64,000 nt of DNA, from positions 96,001 to 160,000 of the forward strand of contig NZ_CP016537.2 of NCBI RefSeq assembly GCF_001687585.2, given 5' to 3'. The notes beneath the pieces are model-generated. The model searched no databases. It saw only the letters and a program-made list of their open reading frames with translations, and was not told the DNA's origin. Made by a program: the position numbers and the translations under genes. Source of the stretch: Planococcus halocryophilus (GTDB taxonomy: Bacteria; Bacillota; Bacilli; Bacillales_A; Planococcaceae). Below, piece after piece: positions 33,144-46,655 of this stretch. Each line of letters starts with the position of its first letter. The first letter of the stretch is position 1.

Positions 33144-34331
33144 ATGGGAAAAGCTAAATTTGATCGCTCTAAAACACACGCGAATATTGGTACAATTGGT
33201 CACGTCGATCACGGTAAAACTACTTTAACTGCTGCAATCGCTACAGTTCTTGCAAAAAAATCAGGTGGGGAAGCTCGTTCGTACGCACAAATCGACAACG
33301 CTCCTGAAGAAAAAGAACGCGGAATCACTATCAACACTTCACACGTTGAATATGAAACTGCAACTCGTCACTACGCACACGTAGATTGCCCTGGACACGC
33401 CGATTATGTTAAAAACATGATCACTGGTGCTGCTCAAATGGACGGCGGGATCTTAGTAGTATCTGCTGCTGATGGCCCAATGCCACAAACTCGTGAGCAC
33501 ATCCTTCTTTCACGTCAAGTTGGTGTTCCTTACCTAGTAGTATTCATGAACAAATGTGATATGGTAGATGACGAAGAACTTCTTGAACTAGTTGAAATGG
33601 AAGTTCGCGATCTTCTTTCTGAATATGACTTCCCTGGCGATGACATTCCTGTCATCAAAGGTTCAGCTCTTAAAGCTCTTGAAGGAGAAGCTGAATGGGA
33701 AGAAAAAATCGTTGAATTAATGAACGCTGTTGATGAGTATATCCCTACTCCACCACGTGACACTGACAAGCCATTTATGATGCCTGTTGAGGATGTATTC
33801 TCTATTACTGGCCGTGGAACAGTTGCTACTGGACGTGTTGAACGTGGACAAATCAAAATCGGTGATAACGTTGATATCATTGGTCTTACTGAAGAACCAA
33901 AATCTACAACTGTAACTGGTGTAGAAATGTTCCGTAAATTACTTGACTATGCTGAAGCTGGCGATAACATTGGCGCACTTCTACGCGGAGTTTCTCGTGA
34001 TGACGTACAACGTGGACAAGTATTGGCTAAACCAGGCACAATTACTCCACACACTGAATTCAAAGCTGAAGTATATGTTCTTTCAAAAGAAGAGGGTGGA
34101 CGTCACACTCCATTCTTCACAAACTACCGTCCACAGTTCTACTTCCGTACAACTGATGTAACTGGTGTTTGTAACCTTCCTGAAGGTGTAGAAATGGTTA
34201 TGCCTGGAGATAACATCGAAATGATCGTTTCTCTAATCTCTCCTATCGCACTTGAAGAAGGAACTAAGTTCTCTATCCGTGAGGGTGGACGTACTGTAGG
34301 CGCTGGCGTTGTTGCTACAATTACGAAGTAA
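33144..34331 (+). CDS. tuf: Elongation factor Tu
   Basis: GTPase that delivers aminoacyl-tRNA to the ribosome. The 395-residue protein has GHVDHGKTT (about 19-27), [25 protein letters not shown] switch II and NKCDMVDD, plus complete domains 2 and 3. GAGGAGG precedes the ATG. Codon choice is strongly biased, as for an abundant protein. It is the only tuf copy here. A near-perfect terminator ends the unit at 34352. Confidence 0.98.
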   Translation: MGKAKFDRSKTHANIGTIGHVDHGKTTLTAAIATVLAKKSGGEARSYAQIDNAPEEKERGITINTSHVEYETATRHYAHVDCPGHADYVKNMITGAAQMDGGILVVSAADGPMPQTREHILLSRQVGVPYLVVFMNKCDMVDDEELLELVEMEVRDLLSEYDFPGDDIPVIKGSALKALEGEAEWEEKIVELMNAVDEYIPTPPRDTDKPFMMPVEDVFSITGRGTVATGRVERGQIKIGDNVDIIGLTEEPKSTTVTGVEMFRKLLDYAEAGDNIGALLRGVSRDDVQRGQVLAKPGTITPHTEFKAEVYVLSKEEGGRHTPFFTNYRPQFYFRTTDVTGVCNLPEGVEMVMPGDNIEMIVSLISPIALEEGTKFSIREGGRTVGAGVVATITK

Positions 34332-34351
34332 GAATTGCTAAGTGTTAATTT

Positions 34352-34393
34352 AAGACCCTATCTCATTATTTAATGAGATAGGGTCTTTTTTTG
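34352..34393 (+). terminator. Strong terminator after tuf
   Basis: Perfect 16-base arms starting AAGACCCTATC (34352-34367 and 34372-34387), loop ATTT, then a run of T. It cleanly ends the str transcription unit before the ilv genes. Confidence 0.96.
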
Positions 34394-34483
34394 CGTTATT
34401 TTAAGTGATATAGAGAGAAAAATGATAAAAGTACAACTCGTTCATAAAATATTCAAACTTTTTAAAAATTCCATTAAACATAG

Positions 34484-34593
34484 TGATAGCAACAATGAAA
34501 ACGGATACATGATTCTCGAATGTTCTAAATTAATAAAAAACTTAACGAAAGTAGATTGACACGGTTCCGAATAGGCGATATGATAGCAACAAT
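34484..34593 (+). repeat. 13-base direct repeat in the ilvE promoter region
   Basis: TGATAGCAACAAT occurs at 34484-34496 and again at 34581-34593. The second copy overlaps the -10 box and start region of the ilvE promoter; the first lies 97 bases upstream. It could be a paired operator or a trace of promoter duplication. The rest of the A+T-rich 34394-34555 stretch shows no gene. Confidence 0.6.
34556..34584 (+). promoter_or_regulatory. Promoter of ilvE and the ilv-leu genes
   Basis: TTGACA (34556-34561), 17 bases, TATGAT (34579-34584). The only good promoter seen before ilvE. No convincing match to the CodY consensus was found around it. Confidence 0.88.
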
Positions 34594-34659
34594 TTACAAA
34601 ACACATACAGAATTCGATATATTGCATATTATAAAACTTTCGAGAAAGAAGTGGACATC

Positions 34660-35559
34660 ATGAATGAACAAGTAATTTATATGAATGGTGAATTCGTGAA
34701 AAAAGAAGACGCTAAGATTTCCGTTTATGATCACGGTTTTTTATACGGGGATGGAGTGTTTGAAGGAATACGTTCTTATAACGGTAATGTCTTTCGACTG
34801 GAAGAACACCTTGAGAGACTTTACGATTCCGCAAAATCTGTGATGCTTGAGATTCCGCATACTTTTGATGAAATGATTGAAATTGTTGTCCGCACACTTA
34901 GAGAAAATAAGTTTAAAGATGCTTATATCCGACTTATTGTTTCAAGAGGAGTAGGAAACCTTGGATTAGATCCTTACAGCTGTTCACACCCAAGTGTGAT
35001 TGTAATAGCCGAACCTTTATCGCTGTTTCCGAAATCTATGTATGAAACAGGATTAGAGATTGTTTCTGTAGCTACACGAAGAAGCAGGTCGGACGTATTA
35101 AGCCCGAAAGTTAAATCATTAAATTATATGAACAATATTTTAGTGAAGCTTGAAGCTAATTTAGCGGGTGTTTCTGAAGCTCTTATGCTAAATGATCAAG
35201 GCTACGTAGCTGAAGGTTCAGCAGATAACATCTTCATTGTTCGGAAAAATAAAATAGTAACACCTCCAGGCTATGTAGGAGCGCTTGAAGGAATTACACG
35301 TAATGCCATCATAGACATAGCGGGGCAAAAAGGTTACGACATTCAAGAAGGTGTTTTCACCAGACATGATGTGTATGTAGCTGATGAAGTCTTCTTAACA
35401 GGGACTGCTGCTGAAGTCATTTCGGTAGTGAAAGTAGATGGCCGAGTGATTGGTGAAGGAAAGCCGGGGCCAGTTACAAACGATTTGCTTGTATCATTCA
35501 GAGAGCTTGTTCAAAACGATGGTGTAAAAGTTTACTCAGATCAGTTAAATGTAGTTTAA
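34660..35559 (+). CDS. ilvE: Branched-chain amino acid aminotransferase
   Basis: PLP enzyme of fold type IV doing the last step to Val, Ile and Leu from their 2-oxo acids. The 299-residue protein has the N-terminal YDHGFLYGDGVFEGIRSYNG, the PLP lysine in SPKVKSLNYMNNI near residue 157, and the cofactor loops EGSADNIF and LTGTAAEV. This is the short E. coli IlvE type, not the about 360-residue YwaA/YbgE type of B. subtilis. ATG 34660 is preceded by AAGAAGTGG. It stands before the T-box, so its transcription is not under T-box control. Confidence 0.9.
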   Translation: MNEQVIYMNGEFVKKEDAKISVYDHGFLYGDGVFEGIRSYNGNVFRLEEHLERLYDSAKSVMLEIPHTFDEMIEIVVRTLRENKFKDAYIRLIVSRGVGNLGLDPYSCSHPSVIVIAEPLSLFPKSMYETGLEIVSVATRRSRSDVLSPKVKSLNYMNNILVKLEANLAGVSEALMLNDQGYVAEGSADNIFIVRKNKIVTPPGYVGALEGITRNAIIDIAGQKGYDIQEGVFTRHDVYVADEVFLTGTAAEVISVVKVDGRVIGEGKPGPVTNDLLVSFRELVQNDGVKVYSDQLNVV

Positions 35560-35574
35560 AAAAACTGAATATTA

Positions 35575-35869
35575 GTTCAACTCAATGACGAGGTTAAAGT
35601 AAATGGAAGCTGTATTCACAGAGAGCCGGTATAGGTGGAAGCCGGTAATACAACCATTTGCGACATCCCCTCTGAGTGGATTGCTGAAAGGCTTAGGCTG
35701 TTTAGGTAGTCCCGGTGACTTGCAAGTTAAAAGTTATCGTTATCAGCGGATAAGCATTGCTTATCTATGAGGCTGCGGTTGCGCAGTAAAGTAGGGTGGT
35801 ACCATGAAACTTTTTCATCCCTATGCAAAGAACAAGTTTCTTTGTGTAGGGATGGAAAAGTTTTTTTGT
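35575..35869 (+). ncRNA. T-box leader of ilvB, probably tRNA-Ile specific
   Basis: Fills the 343-base ilvE-ilvB gap. Stem I: ACTCA/TGAGT, a kink-turn-like ATGAC/GA region, GAGG/CCTC, then the specifier loop with AGTA (35598-35601) opposite ATC (35665-35667), an Ile codon, and AATGG/CCATT above. The T-box AGTAGGGTGGTACC ends near 35803; its TGGT fits a tRNA with A73. The terminator pairs 35808-35830 with 35840-35862, followed by a long T run. I infer Ile because ATC lies in the same place as TGC in the cysE T-box; Leu or Val is less likely. Confidence 0.9.
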
Positions 35870-35902
35870 TTCAAAAGAGTTTTAGAAAAGGAGGCGGAAA
35901 GA

Positions 35903-37626
35903 TTGGGAGTAGACGTAAAGGTTAGAGAAGAAGTTAAACAAGAGTTAACAGGCAGTGGGGCTGATGTACTAATTCAATCTTTGAAAAATCAAGGAGTAGA
36001 AATCATTTTCGGATATCCCGGTGGCGCGGTGCTACCAATTTATGATGCCTTGCACCAAAATCCGATACGTCACATATTGGCGAGACATGAACAAGGTGCT
36101 ATCCATGCAGCTGAGGGATATGCAAGAGTATCCGGTAAAACAGGTGTTGTACTTGCTACATCGGGACCGGGAGCAACGAATTTGGTTACAGGTATAGCGG
36201 ATGCCATGCTGGATTCCTTACCATTAGTTATTTTTACAGGACAAGTTGCAACTTCAGTAATTGGAACAGATGCATTTCAAGAAGCAGACATCATCGGAAT
36301 CACTCAGCCGATTACAAAGCATAACTACCAAGTGAAAAAAGTTTCGGATCTACCAAGAATCGTGAAGGAAGCATTTTACATCGCTTCTACCGGACGTCCG
36401 GGGCCGGTTCTAGTAGACATCCCTAAAAATATTGCGACAGAACTATTTTTATCTACTAAAGAGGAAGAAGAAGTAAACTTACCGGGTTATCAACCAACAA
36501 CCAACCCGAACTTTCTGCAAATCCAGAAAGCTGCACAGCTATTATCACAATCGAAAAAGCCGTTAATTTTAGCAGGTGCAGGTGTGCTAGCGGCCAAAGC
36601 AACCGAAGAGCTAAAAACCTTTTCTGAGCGTCATCAAATTCCAATTACCAATACACTACTCGGATTGGGCAGTATCGCTGGCGAACACGAACTATTCCTA
36701 GGAATGGCCGGCATGCATGGAACTTATACAGCAAACACAGCAATTTGTGATTGTGATGTGCTGCTAAATATCGGTGCTCGGTTTGATGACCGATTAACTG
36801 GAAATTTAGCTCACTTTGCACCGAATGCTCAAGTAATTCATATCGATATCGATCCAGCAGAAATTGGCAAAAATGTACCAACAGCAATTCCGATTGTTGC
36901 AGATGCGAAAGAAGCATTGATTCAATTGTTAAATCAACCATTTGAAAGCCCTAATATAACAGAGTGGATAGCAAAATTATCCGGCGATAAAGTGGAATAC
37001 CCACTTCAGTATCATGTGAAGGGCCGAGAAGGCATTCTTCCTCAACAAGCGGTTGAATTGATCCATCGTTTGACCAAGGGCGATGCTGTTGTAACGACGG
37101 ATGTCGGGCAGCACCAAATGTGGGCGGCGCAATATTACCGATTTAACAATCCACATAACTGGGTAACTTCAGGGGGCTTAGGCACAATGGGCTTTGGTTT
37201 TCCAGCAGCAATTGGTGCCCAACTGGCAAAACCAGATGAAAAGGTTATTTCCATTGTAGGAGATGCTGGTTTCCAAATGACGTTGCAAGAATTGTCGCTG
37301 CTTCAAGAGCTACGCCTTCCGGTAAAAATTGTTATCTTAAACAATCAAAGTCTAGGAATGGTAAGACAATGGCAAGAGACATTTTATGAGTCGCGTTATT
37401 CTCAGTCATTAATGCCTGTTCAACCTGATTTTGTTAAATTGGCAGAAGCTTATAACGTTAAAGGTTATAAAGTAGAAACGATGGAAGAAGCAGAAGCTGT
37501 TTTTGCAGAAGCATTTAATTCAAACGAGCCGGTTTTGATCGATTGTCGTGTGGTGCAATTGGAATGTGTGTATCCAATGGTTGCGCCTGGTAAAGGCTTG
37601 AATGAAATGATCGGAGTGAAAGGCGA

Positions 37627-37630
<4 letters not shown>
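35903..37630 (+). CDS. ilvB: Acetolactate synthase large subunit
   Basis: TPP-dependent enzyme making acetolactate or acetohydroxybutyrate from pyruvate. The 575-residue protein has the [14 protein letters not shown] start, the TPP glutamate in [18 protein letters not shown], and the Mg-TPP motif [11 protein letters not shown] with the downstream NN; the third motif residue is Ala where Gly is usual. TTG 35903 is chosen because AAAAGGAGGCGG stands 8 bases upstream; a longer frame from ATG 35804 runs through the T-box terminator and is not credible. It overlaps ilvN by 4 bases. Confidence 0.95.
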
Positions 37631-40730
<3,100 letters not shown>

Positions 40731-40760
40731 AAGAACAGATCGAAAGAGGAGGAATTTAAA

Positions 40761-41861
40761 ATGAAAAAAACAATAGCGGTATTGCCAGGAGACGGAATCG
40801 GACCGGAAGTAACAGATGCAGCGGTAAAAGTGCTGCAATCCATTGCAATGCGTTATGGACATACTTTTCATTTAAAGCACGCGGTAATCGGAGGGGAAGC
40901 GGTTGATCAATTTGGGAATCCGCTTCCCGAGCAAACGATTGAAGTTTGTGAAGCGAGTGACGCGATTCTCCTTGGTGCGGTCGGGGGAACAAAATGGGAT
41001 AACAACCCAGCTCACTTGCGTCCTGAAAAAGGGCTTTTGAACATCCGGAAGCATTTCGATTTGTTTGCAAATATTCGTCCAGTGAAAGCAATCCCGGCAT
41101 TGCTAGCATCTTCGCCGCTAAAAGAAGAAGTAGCAAAAGATGTAGATATGGTCATCGTGCGCGAATTGACAAGTGGTTTGTATTTCGGTGAACCTAAACG
41201 GCGCTCTGAAAAATCAGCTGTCGATACGTTGGTTTACACAAGGGAAGAAATTGAACGCATTGTGAATCAGGCGTTTGAAATCGCTCGTACTCGAAGAGGC
41301 AAAGTAACGTCGGTTGATAAAGCCAATGTATTGGAAACGAGTAAGCTGTGGCGTGAAGTGGTAGAAGAACGTAAAGCTGCATATCCAGATATCGAAGTGG
41401 AGCATATGCTAGTTGATTCAGCTGCGATGAAGTTGATCACAAATCCACGCACTTTCGATGTTGTCGTAACAGAGAATATGTTTGGCGATATCTTGAGTGA
41501 TGAAGCTTCTGTTATTACCGGTTCGCTTGGCATGTTGCCATCTGCTAGCGTACGTTCAGACGGTTTTGGTCTTTACGAACCCGTACATGGTTCGGCTCCT
41601 GACATCGCTGGACAAAACAAAGCGAATCCATCGGCTGCTATTTTGTCAGCCGCGATGATGTTGAAGCATTCGTTTGGTCTGCATACAGAAGCTGCAGCGA
41701 TTGAACAAGCTGTAATGGGTGTTCTAGAAGATGGTTATTGCACAGGAGACTTGGCTGGTAGCGGGAAACGTGTAGTTTCAACAGAGCAATATGTAACAAA
41801 AGTTATAGAAGAACTAGAAAGAGAATTTGTATCGGAACACATTATGTATTCTTATGTGTAA
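40761..41861 (+). CDS. leuB: 3-isopropylmalate dehydrogenase
   Basis: NAD-dependent oxidative decarboxylation of 3-isopropylmalate. The 366-residue protein starts KKTIAVLPGDGIGPEVTDAA, has the Arg-containing RPEKGLLNIRKHFDLFANIRPVK, the metal-site strand with DEASVITGSLG, and the NAD site YEPVHGSAPDIAGQ with a following NP. These fit LeuB rather than isocitrate dehydrogenase. GAGGAGG precedes the ATG. It lies 30 bases after leuA. Confidence 0.97.
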   Translation: MKKTIAVLPGDGIGPEVTDAAVKVLQSIAMRYGHTFHLKHAVIGGEAVDQFGNPLPEQTIEVCEASDAILLGAVGGTKWDNNPAHLRPEKGLLNIRKHFDLFANIRPVKAIPALLASSPLKEEVAKDVDMVIVRELTSGLYFGEPKRRSEKSAVDTLVYTREEIERIVNQAFEIARTRRGKVTSVDKANVLETSKLWREVVEERKAAYPDIEVEHMLVDSAAMKLITNPRTFDVVVTENMFGDILSDEASVITGSLGMLPSASVRSDGFGLYEPVHGSAPDIAGQNKANPSAAILSAAMMLKHSFGLHTEAAAIEQAVMGVLEDGYCTGDLAGSGKRVVSTEQYVTKVIEELEREFVSEHIMYSYV

Positions 41862-41879
41862 GTAAAAGGAGCGGTTCGC

Positions 41880-43298
41880 ATGGCAAAAACAATCATAGAG
41901 AAAATTTGGGAACAACATGTCGTCTTCGAAGAGCAAGGGAAGCCGGACCTATTATATATTGACCTTCACTTATTGCATGAGGTGACATCTCCACAGGCGT
42001 TTGAAGGGTTGCGGTTAAACGGACGCAAAGTTCGCCGACCAGATCTTTGTTTTGCGACAATGGATCATAACGTGCCTACCCGAAATCGGGATACCATCAC
42101 TGATCCGATTTCGCGTAAGCAAATCAAAACTTTGCAAGACAATTGCGATGAGTTTGGGGTTCCACTTGCGGGCATTAACCACCCGGATCAAGGAATTGTC
42201 CACGTCATTGGGCCAGAACTTGGATTGACGCAACCAGGTAAGACGATTGTTTGTGGTGACAGCCATACTTCGACGCATGGTGCGTTTGGTGCTTTGGCGT
42301 TCGGTATTGGTACAAGTGAAGTCGAGCACGTTCTATCAACGCAAACGCTATGGCAATCAACACCTAAAACGATGGAAGTTCGCATTGAAGGCAAGTTGGG
42401 CTTTGGTGTTACCGCTAAAGATGTCATCCTTGCGATTATTTCGAAATTCGGTATCGATATGGGAACAGGATTTATTATGGAGTATACGGGCGAAGCAGTT
42501 CGTAACTTAACGATGGAAGAGCGTATGACCATTTGTAATATGTCTATTGAAGCTGGTGCGCGTGCAGGTTTGATTAGCCCAGATAAAACGACAATCGAAT
42601 ATTTGAGAGGACGTAGAAACGTCCCTGAAGGAGACGCGTTTGAACAAGAAGCTAACCGTTGGCTAGCTCTTGCAACAGATGAAGGCGCAAAGTATGATGC
42701 GACTGTTTCAATTCATGCAGATGAAATTTCGCCATTCGTCACATGGGGTACGAACCCATCAATGGGCTCAGGTATTGCTGAACGTGTTCCGTCTGCGGCT
42801 GATTACGAGAAGCAGTCAGATAAAGACGCATTAAAACAAGCTTTAGCTTATATGCATCTAGAAGAAGGAATGCCGCTTTCTTCGATTGCGATCCAACATG
42901 TTTTTATCGGTTCTTGCACAAATGCGCGTCTTAGTGATTTGCGTGCAGCAAGTGAAATCATTAAAGGAAAGAAAGTGCATTCGTCTGTAACGGCAATTGT
43001 GGTACCTGGATCTGAAACGGTAAAACGTGCTGCTGAACAAGAAGGGTTGGATCAAGTATTCCTTGAAGCTGGCTTTGAGTGGCGCGAGACAGGTTGCAGT
43101 ATGTGCTTAGCGATGAACGAAGACTCGGTTCCGGCTGGTGAACGTTGTGCGTCTACTTCTAACCGGAATTTCGAAGGTCGACAAGGAGCGGGCTCGATGA
43201 CGCACCTAGTAAGCCCTGTAATGGCAGCTGCCGCTGCGATTGAAGGTCATTTAACAGATGTCCGTAACTACATGGAAGAACCTGTAGCATCTGTATGA
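41880..43298 (+). CDS. leuC: 3-isopropylmalate dehydratase large subunit
   Basis: Aconitase-family subunit carrying the [4Fe-4S] cluster that isomerises 2- to 3-isopropylmalate with LeuD. The 472-residue protein has cluster cysteines at 346 (GSCTN), 406 and 409 (TGCSMC), the substrate motifs MDHNVPT and [18 protein letters not shown], and [10 protein letters not shown] near the end. AAAAGGAG precedes the ATG. leuD follows after 27 bases, so the two subunits are co-made. Confidence 0.97.
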   Translation: MAKTIIEKIWEQHVVFEEQGKPDLLYIDLHLLHEVTSPQAFEGLRLNGRKVRRPDLCFATMDHNVPTRNRDTITDPISRKQIKTLQDNCDEFGVPLAGINHPDQGIVHVIGPELGLTQPGKTIVCGDSHTSTHGAFGALAFGIGTSEVEHVLSTQTLWQSTPKTMEVRIEGKLGFGVTAKDVILAIISKFGIDMGTGFIMEYTGEAVRNLTMEERMTICNMSIEAGARAGLISPDKTTIEYLRGRRNVPEGDAFEQEANRWLALATDEGAKYDATVSIHADEISPFVTWGTNPSMGSGIAERVPSAADYEKQSDKDALKQALAYMHLEEGMPLSSIAIQHVFIGSCTNARLSDLRAASEIIKGKKVHSSVTAIVVPGSETVKRAAEQEGLDQVFLEAGFEWRETGCSMCLAMNEDSVPAGERCASTSNRNFEGRQGAGSMTHLVSPVMAAAAAIEGHLTDVRNYMEEPVASV

Positions 43299-43325
43299 CA
43301 AACGAAAGTGAGGAGACCCTTCGAT

Positions 43326-43913
43326 ATGAAACCGATTAATAAAATTTCAAGCGTTCTGACGCCATTAGAACGAAAAAACGTAGATACGGACCAAATCATT
43401 TCAAAAGAATTTCTAAAGCGCATTGAACGAACGGGATTCGGCAAGTATTTATTTTATCATTGGCGCTTTCATGCAGATGGTACACCAATAGAAGACTTTG
43501 TTTTGAATAACCCTCGATTCGAAAACTCCGAAATTCTAGTCGCACAAGAAAATTTCGGTTGCGGTTCTTCTCGTGAACATGCTCCGTGGGCAATTTTAGA
43601 TTATGGATTCCGTGTAGTGATTGCACCTAGTTATGCAGACATCTTCTATAATAACTGTGTTAAAAATGGAATTTTGCCAATCCGCTTGAAAGACCAAGAA
43701 GTAGATGAGTTGATTAGCAAAGGTCAACAACAAGACTTTAAGTTAGAGGTCAACTTGGAAGACCAGTCTGTTACCGGACAAGATGGTACGCGTTATGAAT
43801 TTGAAATTGATCCTTATTGGAAAGAAATGCTGCTAAAGGGCTGGGATGAAATTGCGTTAACCTTCCAGTATGATTCATACATTGCGGCTTATGAAGAAAA
43901 ACAACGCGCTTAA
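43326..43913 (+). CDS. leuD: 3-isopropylmalate dehydratase small subunit
   Basis: Swivelling small subunit that completes the LeuCD active site. The 195-residue protein has NVDTDQIISKEFLKRI near residue 20 and the family motif FGCGSSREHAPWAI near residue 77. ATG 43326 has GAGGAG 10 bases upstream; a GTG at 43308 falls before that site. Last gene of the ilv-leu cluster; a strong terminator begins at 43922. Confidence 0.96.
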   Translation: MKPINKISSVLTPLERKNVDTDQIISKEFLKRIERTGFGKYLFYHWRFHADGTPIEDFVLNNPRFENSEILVAQENFGCGSSREHAPWAILDYGFRVVIAPSYADIFYNNCVKNGILPIRLKDQEVDELISKGQQQDFKLEVNLEDQSVTGQDGTRYEFEIDPYWKEMLLKGWDEIALTFQYDSYIAAYEEKQRA

Positions 43914-43921
43914 TATTTTAG

Positions 43922-43958
43922 AAAGACCTTTTACTTAACCGTAAAAGGTCTTTTTTCA
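43922..43958 (+). terminator. Terminator of the ilv-leu operon
   Basis: AAAGACCTTTTAC (43922-43934), loop TTAACC, GTAAAAGGTCTTT (43941-43953), then T run. Perfect stem. Confidence 0.95.
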
Positions 43959-43983
43959 TTTTAAGTAAATCAATCATCAGCTG

Positions 43984-44012
43984 TTGACAACTATTTTTTA
44001 TTTTGTTAATTT
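43984..44012 (+). promoter_or_regulatory. Promoter of the YuiF-type antiporter gene
   Basis: TTGACA (43984-43989), 17-base spacer, TAATTT (44007-44012) with extended element TGT. Positioned between the leuD terminator and the antiporter start. Confidence 0.75.
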
Positions 44013-44058
44013 AAAAAAGGTACTTTAACGCTTTAGCAAACTAAAGGAGAGTTTATTT

Positions 44059-45384
44059 ATGAATGCAGTTATTATTGCTGTCTTAGTCATGCTCGTATTG
44101 AGCTTATTGCGGGTGAATGTCGTATTTGCTTTATTAATCGGCGCGCTTGCAGGTGGACTAAGTGGCGGATTATCTTTTTCCGATACAATCACATCATTTA
44201 CAGATGGTTTAGGAGCAGGGGCGACCATTGCATTGAGTTATGCCATGCTTGGTGGATTTGCCGTAGCCATATCGCGTACAGGGATTCCAGAGTTACTTGT
44301 CTCAGGAGTTCTTAAGTTGGTAAATAAAGATGGCAAAGCAACGCGACAAAATTTAGCGAAGGCTCTTATTGTTTTGGCTTTGTTGGCAATGGCTATCTTC
44401 TCGCAAAACTTAATTCCGATTCACATTGCGTTTATTCCATTATTGGTTCCACCGATTTTGCATATTTTAAACGAACTACGAATTGATCGCCGCTTGATCG
44501 CTGCTGTCTTGACGTTTGGTTTGACTGCGCCATATATTTTGTTACCATATGGCTTTGGATTGATTTTCCACGAAATTGTTTTTACACAAATGGAACTAGC
44601 GGGATTGACGATTGACATGGCGGATATTCCAAAAGCTATGGCGATTCCGGTATTGGGCTTATTAGTAGGTCTAATCATTGCTGTGTTCTTTTCTTACCGG
44701 AAGCCACGTGATTACAAAACAGTTCGTTCTTCTTCTATAGAAGGAACGTTGAAAAAGACAGCTTCTTCAAAAGACGTAATCGTGACGATTGCTGCGTTAG
44801 TTGCGGCACTGTTTGCCCAAGTGCAAACAGATTCGATGATCATCGGTGCGCTTGCTGGTATTTTAGTGCTTTACATGTTCGGCGCAATGAAATGGCGTGA
44901 AGCTGACGAGGTCCTAACAGAAGGAATGCGCATGATGGCGTTCATCGGCTTTGTTATGATCACGGCGAACGGGTTTGCTTCGGTCATACAAGCGACAGGA
45001 GCGATTGCACCACTAGTCGACAGCGTATCGGATTTATTTGCAGGCAATAAAGGCATTGCTGCGCTAGCGATGTTAATTGTCGGTTTGTTTGTAACGATGG
45101 GCATCGGTTCATCATTTGCAACGATTCCGATCATTGCGGCGATCTTTGTTCCGTTAAGTCTTGAGTTCGGCTTCTCGACGATGGCAATCATTGCTTTAAT
45201 AGGAACTGCGGGTGCATTAGGTGATGCTGGTTCGCCAGCTTCTGACTCAACACTCGGACCAACAGCTGGACTGAACGTAGATGGACAGCACAATCACATC
45301 TGGGATACATGTGTTCCGACCTTCCTTCACTACAATATTCCGTTGGTAATTTTCGGTTGGGTTGCTGTTATGTTCTTGGGATAA
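44059..45384 (+). CDS. Na+/H+ antiporter family membrane protein, YuiF-like
   Basis: Integral membrane transporter resembling B. subtilis YuiF, annotated as a putative Na+/H+ antiporter but suspected in places to carry amino acids; the substrate cannot be read from sequence. The 441-residue protein has roughly eleven hydrophobic segments and glycine-rich helix stretches such as ALLIGALAGGLSGGLSF and GIGSSFATIPIIAAIFVP, with polar residues in GDAGSPASDSTLGPT near residue 395. AAAGGAGAG gives a clear start. It has its own promoter and stands alone between ilv-leu and the S10 genes. Confidence 0.8.
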   Translation: MNAVIIAVLVMLVLSLLRVNVVFALLIGALAGGLSGGLSFSDTITSFTDGLGAGATIALSYAMLGGFAVAISRTGIPELLVSGVLKLVNKDGKATRQNLAKALIVLALLAMAIFSQNLIPIHIAFIPLLVPPILHILNELRIDRRLIAAVLTFGLTAPYILLPYGFGLIFHEIVFTQMELAGLTIDMADIPKAMAIPVLGLLVGLIIAVFFSYRKPRDYKTVRSSSIEGTLKKTASSKDVIVTIAALVAALFAQVQTDSMIIGALAGILVLYMFGAMKWREADEVLTEGMRMMAFIGFVMITANGFASVIQATGAIAPLVDSVSDLFAGNKGIAALAMLIVGLFVTMGIGSSFATIPIIAAIFVPLSLEFGFSTMAIIALIGTAGALGDAGSPASDSTLGPTAGLNVDGQHNHIWDTCVPTFLHYNIPLVIFGWVAVMFLG

Positions 45385-45415
45385 GCGTGAAGTGTTCCGA
45401 CTATTATCATCTGGC

Positions 45416-45443
45416 TTGAAGTTCTAAAATATCCTGTTATACT
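45416..45443 (+). promoter_or_regulatory. Upstream promoter (P1) of the S10 operon
   Basis: TTGAAG (45416-45421), 16 bases, TATACT (45438-45443) with extended element TGT. Its transcript meets the hairpin terminator at 45459 almost at once. Confidence 0.65.
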
Positions 45444-45458
45444 AATAAAAGCGAATTA

Positions 45459-45496
45459 AAAAGAATTTCGTGGAACCACTTGCGGAATTCTTTTTT
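45459..45496 (+). terminator. Terminator between S10 promoters P1 and P2
   Basis: AAAAGAATTTCG (45459-45470) pairs with CGGAATTCTTTT (45483-45494) with one G-T pair, then T run. It would end transcripts from P1 and from the antiporter gene. Its right arm overlaps the -35 box of P2. Confidence 0.85.
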
Positions 45497-45508
45497 ATTG
45501 TGTATAAT
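45480..45508 (+). promoter_or_regulatory. Downstream promoter (P2) of the S10-spc-alpha operon
   Basis: TTGCGG (45480-45485), 17 bases, consensus TATAAT (45503-45508). It is embedded in the right arm and T run of the preceding terminator, so it is the likely main start for rpsJ. Confidence 0.75.
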
Positions 45509-45509
45509 A

Positions 45510-45948
<439 letters not shown>

Positions 45949-45996
45949 TCGGCAACGAAATAGAAAAACACAAATAACCACAGGAGGTGTGACAAC

Positions 45997-46626
45997 ATGA
46001 CCAAAGGAATCTTAGGTAGAAAAATCGGTATGACGCAAGTTTTTGCTGAGAACGGTGATTTAATCCCTGTAACTGTTATTGAAGCTTCTCCAAACGTAGT
46101 TCTTCAAAAGAAAACAGTTGAGGTTGACGGCTACGAAGCTATCCAATTAGGTTTTGAAGACAAGCGCGATAAGCTTTCTAACAAACCTTCTAAAGGACAC
46201 GTAGCAAAAGCTAACACTGCTCCTAAGCGCTTCATTCGCGAACTTCGCAATGTAAACTTAGCTGATTACGAGATTGGTCAAGAAGTCAAAGTAGATGTAT
46301 TCGCAGAAGGCGATGTAGTAGATGTCACAGGAACAACAAAAGGTAAAGGTTTCCAAGGTGTTATTAAACGCCACGGACAATCTCGCGGACCAATGACACA
46401 CGGTTCACGTTACCACCGTCGTCCTGGTTCAATGGGTGCGGTTGCTCCTAACCGCGTATTCAAACAGAAGAAATTACCTGGTCAAATGGGTGGAACAACA
46501 ATTACGATTCAAAACCTTTCAATCGTGAAAGTAGATCTTGAACGTAACTTGCTACTTGTTAAAGGTAATGTTCCTGGTTCTCGCAAAGCGTTGATCCGTG
46601 TTAAATCGGCAACTAAAGCGAAATAA
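45997..46626 (+). CDS. rplC: 50S ribosomal protein L3
   Basis: Early-assembly protein that reaches toward the peptidyl transferase centre. The 209-residue product starts [16 protein letters not shown] and has the central extension [17 protein letters not shown] followed by [13 protein letters not shown]. The Gln in the GQMGG stretch is a known methylation position in E. coli L3. AGGAGGTG precedes the ATG. Between rpsJ and rplD in the standard order. Confidence 0.98.
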   Translation: MTKGILGRKIGMTQVFAENGDLIPVTVIEASPNVVLQKKTVEVDGYEAIQLGFEDKRDKLSNKPSKGHVAKANTAPKRFIRELRNVNLADYEIGQEVKVDVFAEGDVVDVTGTTKGKGFQGVIKRHGQSRGPMTHGSRYHRRPGSMGAVAPNRVFKQKKLPGQMGGTTITIQNLSIVKVDLERNLLLVKGNVPGSRKALIRVKSATKAK

Positions 46627-46655
46627 TATATTTTTAGAGAAAGGAGGAAACAAGA

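Noticed and set aside
34394..34555. CodY site before ilvE
   Set aside because: No stretch comes close to AATTTTCWGAAAATT; A+T-rich resemblance only.
35563..35579. Near-palindrome AACTGAATATTAGTT after ilvE as a regulator site
   Set aside because: Imperfect and A+T-rich; better explained as the start of the T-box leader region.
35804..35902. In-frame extension of ilvB starting at ATG 35804
   Set aside because: It runs through the T-box terminator stem; the TTG at 35903 has a strong ribosome site and fits the family N terminus.
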